From positions 1 through 64,000 of the forward strand of contig CAVYKK010000013.1 in the NCBI GenBank assembly GCA_963769045.1: DNA of 64,000 bases, given 5' to 3'. The translations under genes were made by a program, and so were the position numbers. How positions within the stretch are numbered: the stretch's first letter is position 1; each line of letters opens with the position of its first letter. Shown here in pieces: positions 16,512-25,487 of the stretch. The notes beneath the pieces are model-generated. The model searched no databases, was not told where the DNA came from, and was given only the letters and a program-made list of their open reading frames with translations. This stretch comes from Methanocella_A sp963769045. GTDB lineage: Archaea > Halobacteriota > Methanocellia > Methanocellales > Methanocellaceae.

Positions 16512-17233
16512 TCTCCGTAGCCGTTCTTCCTTATGTCTTCCAGCAATTCTACCGAGTTACCCTGGCAGAGGACGTGACCCTTCATCATGACGTAGGCCCT
16601 GTCGGCCTTGACGAAGTCCAGGATGTTGCCGAAGTGGGTGATAATGAGGCCTGACTTGGTGCGCTCGATAGTCTTCTTCTCCTTCTCGAGCAGCTCGTTG
16701 ATTGTCCGTCCCACCAGGCCGATGTTAACAAGGTCGACGCCGCTGTCCGGCTCGTCCAGCATGACGAAGTCCGGGCGCTGGCCTAAAAGCTGCAGCAGCT
16801 CGGAGCGTTTGATCTCGCCGCCGGAGAAGCCGAGGTTCACGTCCCGGTCCATGAAGGTCTCGAGGTTCAGCTTTTTTGCCAGGTCGTCGATCTCCGCGTC
16901 CGTGACCTTTCGTCCCCGTGACTCGAGGCTGATGCGGACCATGTCCCTGAGCTTCACGCCCCTGATGACCGGGGGATGCTGGAACAGGATGCCGATGCCG
17001 AGCTTCGACCGCTCGTCCATCGGGGCATCGGTGATGTCCTTGTTCTTGTAATAGATCTTGCCAGCGGTGATTTTGTAGCGGGGCACCCCGGCAATCGTGA
17101 ACAGCAGCGAGCTCTTGCCGGACCCGTTGGGGCCGAACAGGGCATGCGTCTCGCCCTCTTTAATGGCCATGTTTACGTCGTTGAGGATGCGCTTATCGTC
17201 TACCTCGACGCTTAAATGTTCAATACTAAGCAT
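16487..17233 (-). CDS. sufC: Fe-S cluster assembly ATPase SufC
   Basis: A 248-residue ABC ATPase that powers SufB. Motifs: Walker A FGPNGSGKSSLL near residues 34-45, a Q-loop region ILFQHPPVIRGVKL, signature LGFSGGEIKRSELL, Walker B DFVMLDEPDSGVD and the H-loop GLIITHFGNIL. FSGGEIKR and the SufC-specific DEPDSGVD distinguish it from transporter ATPases. It is the first gene of the sufCB operon. Upstream lie repeat-rich DNA and an AT-rich stretch (17234-17300) that should contain the promoter. Confidence 0.94.
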   Translation of the reverse strand: MLSIEHLSVEVDDKRILNDVNMAIKEGETHALFGPNGSGKSSLLFTIAGVPRYKITAGKIYYKNKDITDAPMDERSKLGIGILFQHPPVIRGVKLRDMVRISLESRGRKVTDAEIDDLAKKLNLETFMDRDVNLGFSGGEIKRSELLQLLGQRPDFVMLDEPDSGVDLVNIGLVGRTINELLEKEKKTIERTKSGLIITHFGNILDFVKADRAYVMMKGHVLCQGNSVELLEDIRKNGYGECMACAKK

Positions 17234-17382
17234 ATGGGCTCCATCCTGAAATAATAACGATCGTGCTATGGAGATAATATGACTAATATCTTAAATGGTT
17301 TTGGTTTTGAATAGTAAAAATCGTGCTCTGACGTCCGTTCCATCATGCCATAAAAACCAATATACGGGTTCTTCTTCATATC

Positions 17383-18440
17383 AGTCGTGGCGCTATGCCC
17401 ATGCGGTCATGATAATATTAACCAGGTACAGGACTTTCCAATACCAATCGCGGTACGACGCCCATGCTTGCTTCTTGCATAAGCATCACCTCTGATAACC
17501 ATTACTTCCAATATTAATCGCGGTGCGACGCCCGTGCTTGCTTCGCCGCACGTGCTACTACGGGTTTTTCCGGTGTTCCGGTGTCGGGCGACGGGCTCGC
17601 ACCTTCGTCGGCACAACGCGCCTTCGGCAGCGTTGAGCCTCCTTTGCAAGCCCTGAAAAACGCGCCCTTCGGGCAACGTTTTTCACACCCGACACCTCCA
17701 CACCCCTCGCACAGCTGAAGCGTGCGAAGGGGCAAGCCGAAAAAACCCTCCGCCTTCCGCGGAGAAGCACAGGCAACCCATACCAACACCAGTACATGCA
17801 TCGATCCGATACTAGTCCTTGTATGAATAGCCTATGCTGCTCCGCGGAAGGCGGAGGGTTTTTCTGGCCGAAGGCCCCTCGCACGCGTAGCTGTGCGAGG
17901 GGTGCGGAGGCGGCCGGGCAATGAACGCTGCCGACAGGCGCGTTGCTTAGCGCTTGCGAAGCGGTCGAGTCCGGCGCAGCCGAAGGCGCAGCCGTGCTCG
18001 TCCGGCGAGGGTGCGAGCGCGGCCCGGACGGCGGAGCACTCGACGGATGAAAAAGGGTATTTTCAAGTAGAGGTGATGAAAAATAGCTATGTCTAAACTC
18101 CATTTATATGGTTTATTACGTTTATCGTTAGATCGGCATGCGTCGGCTTCATTTTATTAAATTTTTCATGAGACCGGAAAAACCCGGAGTAGCCCATGCG
18201 ACGGAGTAAGCATGGGCGTCGCACCGCGATTAATATTGGACAGACCATATCATGCCCTATTGATCTCCGATATTGTAAGAACGCGGCCCGGACGGCGTAG
18301 TACCGGAAAAACCCGGAGTAGCCCATGCAGCATCAGCAGGCATGGACGTCGCACCGCGATTGATATTGGATAGACCATAATGTGCTGTAATATAAATCTT
18401 GAATATTGCAAGAACGCATGGGCGTCGCACCACGATTAGT
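17383..18440. repeat. Large structured repeat, copy A, flanked by short direct repeats
   Basis: The core (about 17516-18046) is duplicated at 54777-55300. It is GC-rich and self-complementary at many scales: ccctccgccttccgcgg near 17745 pairs with ccgcggaaggcggaggg near 17830, and cctcgcacagct pairs with agctgtgcgagg. Outside the core, a unit with aatcgcggtgcgacgccc recurs with a period of about 70 at 17446 and 17516, and a degenerate form lies at 17383. The same unit recurs in reverse orientation at 18212-18240, 18343-18370 and 18419-18440. An extra 120 or so AT-rich bases (18047-18170) are absent from copy B. Open frames here are not credible genes. The rest of 17234-18598 is empty. Confidence 0.8.
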
Positions 18441-18598
18441 ATTTGACAGACCACATTTTGGAGCTATAGGAACATATGTAATTGTAAGGAAAGAGCGGAT
18501 GTCGGCTTTGCGAAAACAAAATGAAGCTGACACAGACTTCGGTGCTTTATGAACACGTGACCATAGGACGTCGAAATGTAAAAAAGAAAAAAAGTTTT

Positions 18599-19786
18599 TC
18601 AAATTTTCAGGCCGCTGATGACGTCGACCGCGCGGTTGATCTCGTCCTTGGTGATCACGAACGGAGGCACGAGACGAATGACGGTATCTGAAGCGACGTT
18701 GATGATCACGCCCTTCTCCCGGGCCTGGTCGACCAGCGCGTTGCCTTCCCGCTTCATCTGCACGCCGATCATCATGCCGAGGCCGCGGACGTGGTCCACG
18801 AAGTCCTGCTTGCACTTCTTCGCAAGCTCGCTCTTCATGTAATTACCCATGTCCCGGGACCGCTCGACCAGCTTCTCTTCTTCCATGGCCTTGATCGTGC
18901 CCAGCGCGGCTGCGCAGGCCAGCGGGTTGCCGCCGAACGTGGAGGCGTGGTCGCCTTTGGTGAAGGATTTGGCCACGTTCTCGGTCGCCATCATGACGCC
19001 CATGGGGAAGCCGCCGGCGATGCCTTTGGCCACGCACATGACGTCCGGCTGGACGCCGAAGTGGTCCTTGCCGAACCATTTGCCGGTGCGGCCCATGCCG
19101 GTCTGCACCTCGTCGAAGATGAGGACGATGTCGGCCCGGTCGCAGATCTTCTTGACCTCTTTCAGGTAATCCTTATTGGGGATATTGACGCCGCCTTCGC
19201 CCTGCACCGGCTCGATGATGACTGCGGCCGTGTCCGAGTCGATCTCGTTCCGGATGGCCTCGGCGTCGCCGTATGGGACGAAGCTGGCGCCCGGCACCAG
19301 GGGCTCGAAAGGCTTGCGGTATTTGGCTTTATGGGTGATGCTCAGCGCGCCCATGGTCCGGCCGTGGAAGCAGTGCTCTGTAGCGATGAAGCCCTTGTTC
19401 TCGGTGTTCTTGCGGGCCAGCTTCAGCGCCGCCTCGATGGCCTCGGTGCCCGAGTTGCAGAAGAACACGCGGTCCATGCCCGATACCTGTGCGAGCTTAG
19501 CGGCCAGCTCCGGCTGCAGCTCGTTATAGTACAGGTTGGACGTGTGCATGAGCTTCGCCGCCTGCTCCTGGATGGCCGCGACGACCGTCGGGTGGCAGTG
19601 GCCAAGGTTGTTCACCGCTATGCCGGCGACACAGTCCACGTACTCCCTGCCGTCCGCGTCCCACACCAGTGCGCCCTTGCCCCGTGTGATCACGAGGGGC
19701 TGGCGCCCGTAGGTCTGAAAGACGTATTTAGCGTCCTTCGCGACGGCCCCCTCCCCGGGGGCCCTGCCAAAAGTGTTACCCTCCAT
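18599..19786 (-). CDS. argD: Acetylornithine aminotransferase
   Basis: A class III PLP aminotransferase of 395 residues in arginine biosynthesis, transferring an amino group between glutamate and N-acetylglutamate semialdehyde. Motifs: GIAVNNLGHCHP, FFCNSGTEAIEAALKLARK, FHGRTMGALSIT, the PLP-binding FDEVQTGMGRTGK and the Schiff-base region VAKGIAGGFPMG. Length and motifs match ArgD; a broader 4-aminobutyrate or ornithine aminotransferase role is possible in this family. It is followed only by the repeat region, with 46 bases to the guaAb gene upstream on the same strand. A gataattgttaattgt element lies between them. Confidence 0.9.
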   Translation of the reverse strand: MEGNTFGRAPGEGAVAKDAKYVFQTYGRQPLVITRGKGALVWDADGREYVDCVAGIAVNNLGHCHPTVVAAIQEQAAKLMHTSNLYYNELQPELAAKLAQVSGMDRVFFCNSGTEAIEAALKLARKNTENKGFIATEHCFHGRTMGALSITHKAKYRKPFEPLVPGASFVPYGDAEAIRNEIDSDTAAVIIEPVQGEGGVNIPNKDYLKEVKKICDRADIVLIFDEVQTGMGRTGKWFGKDHFGVQPDVMCVAKGIAGGFPMGVMMATENVAKSFTKGDHASTFGGNPLACAAALGTIKAMEEEKLVERSRDMGNYMKSELAKKCKQDFVDHVRGLGMMIGVQMKREGNALVDQAREKGVIINVASDTVIRLVPPFVITKDEINRAVDVISGLKI

Positions 19787-19832
19787 TGTTTCTCACTTTG
19801 TCATTGATAATTGTTAATTGTATCAGGCTTGC

Positions 19833-20747
19833 TTACTCGAATTCTATCGTCGCCGGGGGCTTGGGCGTGATATCATATACCACCCGCGCGACCGACGGTA
19901 TCTCGGACGTGATGCGCGACGACATCCGGTTGAGCGTCTCCCAGGGCAGCTCCATATGGTTAGCGGTCATAGCGTCCCGGGACTCTACGGCCCTGACTGC
20001 GATGATCCAGCCATGACAGCGGTTGTCGCCCTTGACGCCGGTGCCCTTTTCCAGCAACGCCGCCAGGCATTGCCAGGGGCGGTACTGCTGGACCAGCTCC
20101 TGCTCGACGATGGCGTTGGCTTCACGCACGATGGCTACCTTCTCTCTCGTGACCTCGCCGATGACGCGGACCGATAAGCCCGGCCCGGGGAACGGCATGC
20201 GTTCCGATATCTCGGAGGGGAGGTCCAGCGCCCGCGCGACGTCCCTGACCTCGTCTTTGTACAAATCCGCAATCGGCTCGATGATGCCCTTGAAGTCTAT
20301 CACCGACGGCAGCCCGCCCACGTTGTGGTGGGACTTGATGCCTCCCTCGGACTCGATGCGGTCGGGATAGATGGTGCCCTGTATGAGATAGTCTACGTCC
20401 AGCGTTTTCGCGACCTGCTCGAACACGCGGATGAACGTCTCCCCGACGGCCTTGCGCTTCAGCTCGGGGTCGGTGATCCCCTTCAGCGCCGCGAAGAACT
20501 GGTCGCTCGCGTCCACGATGCGAGGCTTCATGAAGCTGAAGATCTCCCTGATCCGGTCAGTCTCGCCCTTGCGCATGAGGCCCGTGTCCACATATACGGG
20601 CACGAGACGGTCGCCGATCGCCCGATGGGCTATGATGGCGCAGACTGAGCTGTCCACGCCTCCGGACAGCGCGATGAGCGCCTTGCCGCCTCTTACCTGG
20701 CCCTTCAGGGTCGCTGTTGCCTCTTCGATAAACGCGTTCGCATCCAC
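19833..20747 (-). CDS. guaAB: GMP synthase subunit B (ATP-pyrophosphatase)
   Basis: A 304-residue subunit of the archaeal two-piece GMP synthetase that adenylates XMP and aminates it with ammonia from the separate glutaminase subunit. The PP-loop ALSGGVDSSVCA (residues 25-36), GLMRKGETDRI, LIQGTIYPDRIESEGG, KSHHNVGGLP and the dimerisation-domain MPFPGPGLSVRVIGEVTRE are diagnostic. The family C-terminus TSEIPSVARVVYDITPKPPATIEFE is complete. The glutaminase subunit is not in the window. It precedes argD on the same strand. Confidence 0.95.
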   Translation of the reverse strand: MDANAFIEEATATLKGQVRGGKALIALSGGVDSSVCAIIAHRAIGDRLVPVYVDTGLMRKGETDRIREIFSFMKPRIVDASDQFFAALKGITDPELKRKAVGETFIRVFEQVAKTLDVDYLIQGTIYPDRIESEGGIKSHHNVGGLPSVIDFKGIIEPIADLYKDEVRDVARALDLPSEISERMPFPGPGLSVRVIGEVTREKVAIVREANAIVEQELVQQYRPWQCLAALLEKGTGVKGDNRCHGWIIAVRAVESRDAMTANHMELPWETLNRMSSRITSEIPSVARVVYDITPKPPATIEFE

Positions 20748-20955
20748 GATATTTTGCTCCGTTTGATTTTTGAAATAAGGACGTTCAGTATTTAAAATTA
20801 TCTACCCACGGTCTGCTATCCCTGTGATCACAGGGCGTCCCTGCGATATCACATGGCGGACGGACAGGATTTTCAGGGATGTTGAGACGACGTCGCGCTA
20901 TTGTTGCCCCGATGGTATTCATACAGCGAGAACGGACTCTCGCACGGGAGATACA

Positions 20956-21441
20956 ATGCAGGTTGAAACCAGTCGCACGGAACCCGATTTTTTCATGATC
21001 GGCTACGAGAAGATCGACGTGGAAGAGCTGTTCGACATGCTGGAAACAGCCGGGGTCCACTGCCTGGTAGACGTGAGGAATTTGCCACGCTCACGCAGGG
21101 CGTTCTATAATAAAGACGTCCTGCAGCGGAAGCTGAATGATCTCAGCGAAGCCCATGGCTATAAGATTGAATATATCTCGATCACTGCATTGGGCAACCC
21201 GCCGGAGAACCGGAAGGGACACTGCGGCAGCCCGGAGGCAACTGCCGCCTATCGGAGCCATGTACTTACGCAGGAGGCCGCGCTTGATGAGCTGCAAGGC
21301 ATCATCGGGCGCTGTCGGACGGCCCTGATGTGCTACGAGGCTGACCCGGCATGCTGTCACAGGTCGGAACTGGCTGTCATCATAGCAGAGCGCTACGGGC
21401 TTACGGGACGTGATTTGAGAACGGATAAAGCGCTGGCATAA
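20956..21441 (+). CDS. DUF488 family protein (copy 1)
   Basis: A 161-residue protein of the DUF488 family. It has the N-terminal GYEKIDVEELFDMLETAGVHCLVDVRN stretch, a central NPPENRK and the signature LMCYEADPACCHRSELA. Family biochemistry is not settled; the conserved Asp/Arg and Cys-His residues suggest an enzyme. ATG 20956 starts just before the conserved core; the longer frame from 20824 runs through an A+C-rich leader. It is followed 148 bases later by a close paralogue on the same strand, a tandem duplication. It is divergent from guaAb. Confidence 0.8.
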   Translation: MQVETSRTEPDFFMIGYEKIDVEELFDMLETAGVHCLVDVRNLPRSRRAFYNKDVLQRKLNDLSEAHGYKIEYISITALGNPPENRKGHCGSPEATAAYRSHVLTQEAALDELQGIIGRCRTALMCYEADPACCHRSELAVIIAERYGLTGRDLRTDKALA

Positions 21442-21588
21442 AGAAATGACGTCAACAGGTCGGCCCCCAGCACTTCTTTTATCCGATTAGCCACCTTGAA
21501 AGATTTATATGTCTTCGTATGGACAGCTACCAGCACTCGCATAGATACCCAATAGATAAATACGCCGGGCATATTAAATACTACCGTA

Positions 21589-22077
21589 ATGGCTGAAAAG
21601 CGCACGACGCAGGCACGGCTGGGCCCTATAGACGTCGATTTTTACACCGTCGGCTATGAGAAGCTCAACGTGGAGGACCTTTTTGCCATCCTGAAGGGAG
21701 CATGCGTACATTGCCTCGTGGACGTGAGGGAAGCGCCCTGGTCCCGGGTGCCCGAATACAGGAAAAGCGTCCTGGAGGACAGGCTGGAAGGACTCGGGGC
21801 ATCACAGGGGTTTCGCATCAGGTATATTTCTATGCCATCGCTGGGCAACCCTCCGGAGAACAGGAAAAGCGATCGCAGCCACACGGATGCTATGGCATTT
21901 TATAGAAAGCATGCGGCGGCAAAGACGAAAGAGCTGGACGAGCTGCGGGATATTATAGCGAGATGCAAGACAGCCCTGATGTGCTATGAGGCTGACCCCG
22001 GAGAGTGCCACCGGTCGGAACTCGCAAAAGTCATGACGGAGAAATACGGGCTGACATTTGCCGATCTGAGGAAATAG
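21589..22077 (+). CDS. DUF488 family protein (copy 2)
   Basis: A 162-residue paralogue of the preceding gene sharing YEKLNVEDLFAILKGACVHC, the NPPENRKSDRS segment and the signature LMCYEADPGECHRSELAK near the C-terminus. ATG 21589 starts a protein colinear with copy 1. The intergenic region (21442-21588) is AT-rich toward its end, with a likely TATA element (gatttatatg near 21502), so the two copies may be transcribed separately. Divergence is highest at the N-terminus and around residues 55-75, so the duplication is not recent. Confidence 0.8.
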   Translation: MAEKRTTQARLGPIDVDFYTVGYEKLNVEDLFAILKGACVHCLVDVREAPWSRVPEYRKSVLEDRLEGLGASQGFRIRYISMPSLGNPPENRKSDRSHTDAMAFYRKHAAAKTKELDELRDIIARCKTALMCYEADPGECHRSELAKVMTEKYGLTFADLRK

Positions 22078-22108
22078 TCACGATCGCCTTGCCGCTTGCG
22101 CGCGTGAT

Positions 22109-22666
22109 TTATGGGCCCCGCATCGCTTTCTCGTCCCTGTGTGCGGTGTGTTCGCCTATAATGAGCCCCTTCTCCTGCTTCGCTTTCTCGCAGACGTGCC
22201 TGATGCCCGCCTCCGACAGGCTTTTTCCGACCTGCGCCGCCAGCTTTTTCGCCCCTTCGTCCGGCGACCCCTGGACAGCCAGCCCCGCGGAGAGGATGTC
22301 GGACTTCTGCACAAACTGTACTCCGAAGAAGGACAGGATGTTCTCGATGCTTTCGATGCACTTGAGCTGTCCGCCGTTGCCGGTGCCAAAGGCGACGGCC
22401 GGCTTGCCCTCAAAGTGTCCCTTGAACGGGAGGGCGCCGTCGAACAGCGACTTCATCTCGCCGCTCATATAGCTGTAGTATGTCGGCGATCCGAACGCCA
22501 GCGCCGATGCGTGCTCGATGTCCTGCGGCCCTGCTTCGCCGGCTCGCTTGATCTCGACCTCGACGTTCTGCCCGTGTTTGGCGCCGTCTGCGATGGCCCG
22601 GGCCAGCGCCTCGGTATTGCCGGACATGGAAGTATAGATTATGAGAATTCTCGGCTTGTCGACCAT
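22109..22666 (-). CDS. Flavodoxin family protein
   Basis: An FMN-binding electron carrier or NAD(P)H:quinone-reductase-like flavodoxin of 185 residues. The phosphate-binding loop IIYTSMSGNTEALARAIADG is at residues 9-28, ALAFGSPTYYSYMSGEMKSL contacts the flavin, and GTGNGGQLKCIESIENIL follows. The start at 22666 gives a natural N-terminus; the longer frame to 22762 runs into repeat DNA. It is convergent with the DUF488 copy 2 gene, with ends 31 bases apart. A second, unrelated flavodoxin lies at 62876. Confidence 0.87.
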   Translation of the reverse strand: MVDKPRILIIYTSMSGNTEALARAIADGAKHGQNVEVEIKRAGEAGPQDIEHASALAFGSPTYYSYMSGEMKSLFDGALPFKGHFEGKPAVAFGTGNGGQLKCIESIENILSFFGVQFVQKSDILSAGLAVQGSPDEGAKKLAAQVGKSLSEAGIRHVCEKAKQEKGLIIGEHTAHRDEKAMRGP

Positions 22667-22709
22667 AAGAGTCACAGTAAAACGTTGGCTGCCCGGGATG
22701 ATAACACTA

Positions 22710-23334
22710 AGGGCACGAAGGTCACAAAGGACACAAAGAGCCCCAAGGATGCCTTTTAACACTGGTAAATTCCAATCACATAGTCATTCTTGGTTTCCTT
22801 TGTGTCCTTTCTGACCTTCGTGATAACAGAAATGAAAGAGATAGAGTGCCGTCGTCCGGAGCGCAGCCTGATTTCACCCACCCACGCCGGGCTCCGATCG
22901 TGTAGCACTCTTAGCTTGTAACCCCATCTTACACCTGCCACACCGGGGAATCGTCAGGTGATCTGCCGGGCCGGATCCGTGATCCGGCCCTGGTGCTGTT
23001 CCATCCTTCCTCAAACCCGATCCTATATGCCACACAGGTCTTTGATAATAGGTAGTGCCAGCCCGCTTTCGCGACGGCCAGCCCCACGGGAGGTCCCAAA
23101 TGTAGATTAATCAATTATCTTTATAAAACTTGCCAAATTTAAAAGCATTGGACACAAAGGGCACTAAGGGCACAAAGGCCACGGAGGAAAAGGGTGAATT
23201 CATCAGTTTTTTACCATTCGTGCCATCTATGACCTCCGTGCCCTTAATGCCCTTTGTGTCCAAAGCCAAAAAAAAGTAATAGGCACGGGAAACCTTTGTG
23301 CCCTTTGTGGCCTCCGTGCCCTTTGTGTCCAATG
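22710..23334. repeat. Intergenic region with three hairpin repeats of the CACAAAGG family
   Basis: The 670-base gap between the flavodoxin and thrS genes contains inverted repeats. The arm ggcacgaaggtcacaaagg (from about 22710) pairs with ctttctgaccttcgtg near 22807. The arm ggacacaaagggcactaagg (from 23149) pairs with cttaatgccctttgtgtcc near 23243, and again with the arm at 23292-23332. The last arm ends at the thrS stop codon and could form its terminator. Between them (22850-23100) I see no supported gene; the small frames on the minus strand lack ribosome sites. Confidence 0.75.
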
Positions 23335-23335
23335 C

Positions 23336-25255
23336 CTAAAGGCTGCCAACGAACTTGGGGCGCTTCGAAAGGTTCCTGACGACGGGCAGCGGCCTGGTGG
23401 GCAGGCACGCGGTCTCCTTCTGCAGGCGGGCGATCAGCTCTTCCCGTGTCATCTCGACCTTCTTCGGCTTGCCCGGCTCCGACTCGGCCCGGACGACGAC
23501 GGACAGCCTGTCGCTGTTTACCTCGGCGTCGCCGATGGTGACCACGTAGGGAATCCATTCCTTTGCCGCGTCCCGGACTTTCTTGCCCACGGTCTCCTCG
23601 CGGTCGTCGATGTCCGCGCGGATGCCGCACAGGTCGTCAGCCAGCTTCTCTGCGAAGGGCACGTGCTTATCGCCGACTGTGACGATACGGACCTGGGTCG
23701 GGGACAGCCAGACGGGCAGCATGGGCACCTGGCCTTTTTCCGCCAGCATCGACTGCTTCTCCAGCTGGCCGTAGATGAGGCGCTCGATAGCGCCGGACGG
23801 CGAGCAATGGAGGATGATGGGACGCTGCTTGTTACCGCTCTGGTCGACGTAGGTGATGTCGTACCGCTCAGCGTTCTCCACGTCGATCTGTACGGTGGAG
23901 AGCGCGCTGGCCTTGTTGAGGCTGTCGATGAAGTTGAATTCGAACTTCAGCACGAAATAGAAGAACCGCTGGTCCCACATCTCGATGACAACCGGCTTGC
24001 CGGCCCGCTCGACCAGGCTCTCGATGAACGCCTTGTTGTTGTCGTAGAACTCCTTCGTGAAGCGGATGGCCACCTCGTAGTCGGAGAGGTCGATCCCTAC
24101 AGTCGCCAGCGTCTCGATGCTCATGTCGTACTGGTCTTTGAACTCCCTTGTCGCGCTTTCCATGTCCGTGCATAAAGTGTGCATATCCGGCATGGTGAAC
24201 GCCCGCAGCCTGCGCAGGCCGACGAGCTCGCCGCGCTGCTCCTTACGGAACGAGTAGCGGGTGACCTCAATCATCTTCAGCGGCAGGTTCCTGTACGAGA
24301 TAGTCATGTCGTGGCTCATCAGGAACTGGCCGAAGCATGCGGCGAACCGCAGGAACAGGTTCTTCTTGTCCGCGATCACCGTGTACTGCCGGGCAGGGAA
24401 CCGGTCCAGGTACTTCTTGAGCGTCGGGTGCTCCATGTCGTACATGATGGGCGTCTCGACTTCCATCGCGCCCTTCTTCGCCGCTTCCATGAGCACGTAA
24501 TTCTCGAGGAGCGCCTTCATCATCCGGCCTTTCGGGTACCACCGCATGTTGCCAGGGTCGCTGCCGGGCTCGTAGTCGGCCAGCTCCAGGCGCTTCATCA
24601 GCTCCACATGGGGCGGGACACGGTCGACGGCGCGCTTCTTGGCCATCTCGTAGTCCACGAACGCCTTCAGCTTATCGTGACCCTTATAGTCGAATGTCTT
24701 CGGGTCCTTCAGCTGGCCGTCGGTGTCGAGCACGTAGAAGTAGCTCTTCAGCTTCTCCTCGTTCTTGACCGCCTCGGAGACGACTTCCGGCTTCTCGGCC
24801 GGAGTGATAGCTACAGTCTCCGCCTCGCAGCCGGCAGGGCGGATCGAGCGGGACAGCTCAGACAGCGGGTGCCCCTTGCATTTGATCGTAAACTGCTTGT
24901 ACCAGCCGAACGGCGACCTCTTCACTTCAAAGCCCCTGGCCTTCAGGCCCTGTTCCAGGCCTTTGAGCACTTCCACGGCCGTCTTCGGTGACGATAGCTG
25001 GGAGCTCAGGTGAGCGTAGGGATATAGCATGATCCGGTTAGCCTTCACCTGGCCCGCGACATTGACGATCGCTTCCATGCCTTTGCCGATCACTTCGCCG
25101 GGATTGGTCTCGTCCGGCTTCTCCACGGCAATGAAAGCGGTGAGCGCATCTTCCATCCGCCCGGTCTTGAGGATGTCCTCGACGGGCTCGGCGACGGGTG
25201 TGCTCTTCTTGACCTCGTATTCTATGAAGTCAGAATGGATGAGTAGTAATTGCAT
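23336..25255 (-). CDS. thrS: Threonyl-tRNA synthetase, archaeal type
   Basis: A class II aminoacyl-tRNA synthetase of 639 residues. The N-terminal archaeal editing domain (residues 1-140; RIMLYPYAHLSSQLSSP, RSPFGWYKQFTIKCKGHPL) has a D-aminoacyl-tRNA deacylase fold and removes mischarged serine. The catalytic core contains VETPIMYDMEHPTLKKYLDR, a motif-2 region RYSFRKEQRGELVGLRRLRAF and motif-3 HCSPSGAIERLIYG. The C-terminal anticodon-binding domain begins near PVWLSPTQVRIVTVGDKH. Complete, without frame breaks. The paralogous stand-alone editing domain is at 7811. It is divergently transcribed from acsA across a 230-base regulatory region. Confidence 0.95.
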   Translation of the reverse strand: MQLLLIHSDFIEYEVKKSTPVAEPVEDILKTGRMEDALTAFIAVEKPDETNPGEVIGKGMEAIVNVAGQVKANRIMLYPYAHLSSQLSSPKTAVEVLKGLEQGLKARGFEVKRSPFGWYKQFTIKCKGHPLSELSRSIRPAGCEAETVAITPAEKPEVVSEAVKNEEKLKSYFYVLDTDGQLKDPKTFDYKGHDKLKAFVDYEMAKKRAVDRVPPHVELMKRLELADYEPGSDPGNMRWYPKGRMMKALLENYVLMEAAKKGAMEVETPIMYDMEHPTLKKYLDRFPARQYTVIADKKNLFLRFAACFGQFLMSHDMTISYRNLPLKMIEVTRYSFRKEQRGELVGLRRLRAFTMPDMHTLCTDMESATREFKDQYDMSIETLATVGIDLSDYEVAIRFTKEFYDNNKAFIESLVERAGKPVVIEMWDQRFFYFVLKFEFNFIDSLNKASALSTVQIDVENAERYDITYVDQSGNKQRPIILHCSPSGAIERLIYGQLEKQSMLAEKGQVPMLPVWLSPTQVRIVTVGDKHVPFAEKLADDLCGIRADIDDREETVGKKVRDAAKEWIPYVVTIGDAEVNSDRLSVVVRAESEPGKPKKVEMTREELIARLQKETACLPTRPLPVVRNLSKRPKFVGSL

Positions 25256-25416
25256 CCTTTCACCTTGATGCTCTATAAAAACGCCATTTTCAGTTATATA
25301 ATTTGGGGTATGACAGGGGCGGCGAATGCGTATTTAGCGCTTGAAAAGACGGCGGCAGTCGCTTATGCCCGCTCATCAATAAATATCATATTCCTGCACA
25401 TTAGTCGTGATTAATC

Positions 25417-25454
25417 ATTAACAATCGAAATCTTTATTTGTAATGATTGTTAAT
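25417..25454. promoter_or_regulatory. Inverted repeat upstream of acsA
   Basis: ATTAACAATC (25417-25426) and GATTGTTAAT (25445-25454) are perfect complements separated by 18 bases, centred about 50 bases before the acsA start. The spacer holds the A/T-rich likely TATA (tctttatttg). Related attgttaa sequences precede other genes here (about 7239, 7701, 19806). A dimeric regulator acting on acsA, and possibly on divergent thrS, is inferred. Confidence 0.5.
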
Positions 25455-25487
25455 TAGCAATTAATAGCAATTCTTGAGGGGCATCAC

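Noticed and set aside
17514..17801. Minus-strand open frame in structured repeat A, with a similar one in copy B
   Set aside because: The frame arises from GC-rich palindromic DNA. Between copies the reading frame is joined to different upstream sequence and changes follow DNA pairing, not codon positions.
17383..18440. CRISPR array
   Set aside because: Only two or three degenerate units per side, in opposite orientations, spacing not constant, and no cas genes in the window.
22756..23114. Two small minus-strand frames between the flavodoxin and thrS genes
   Set aside because: No ribosome sites, partly made of hairpin repeat, no recognisable protein features.
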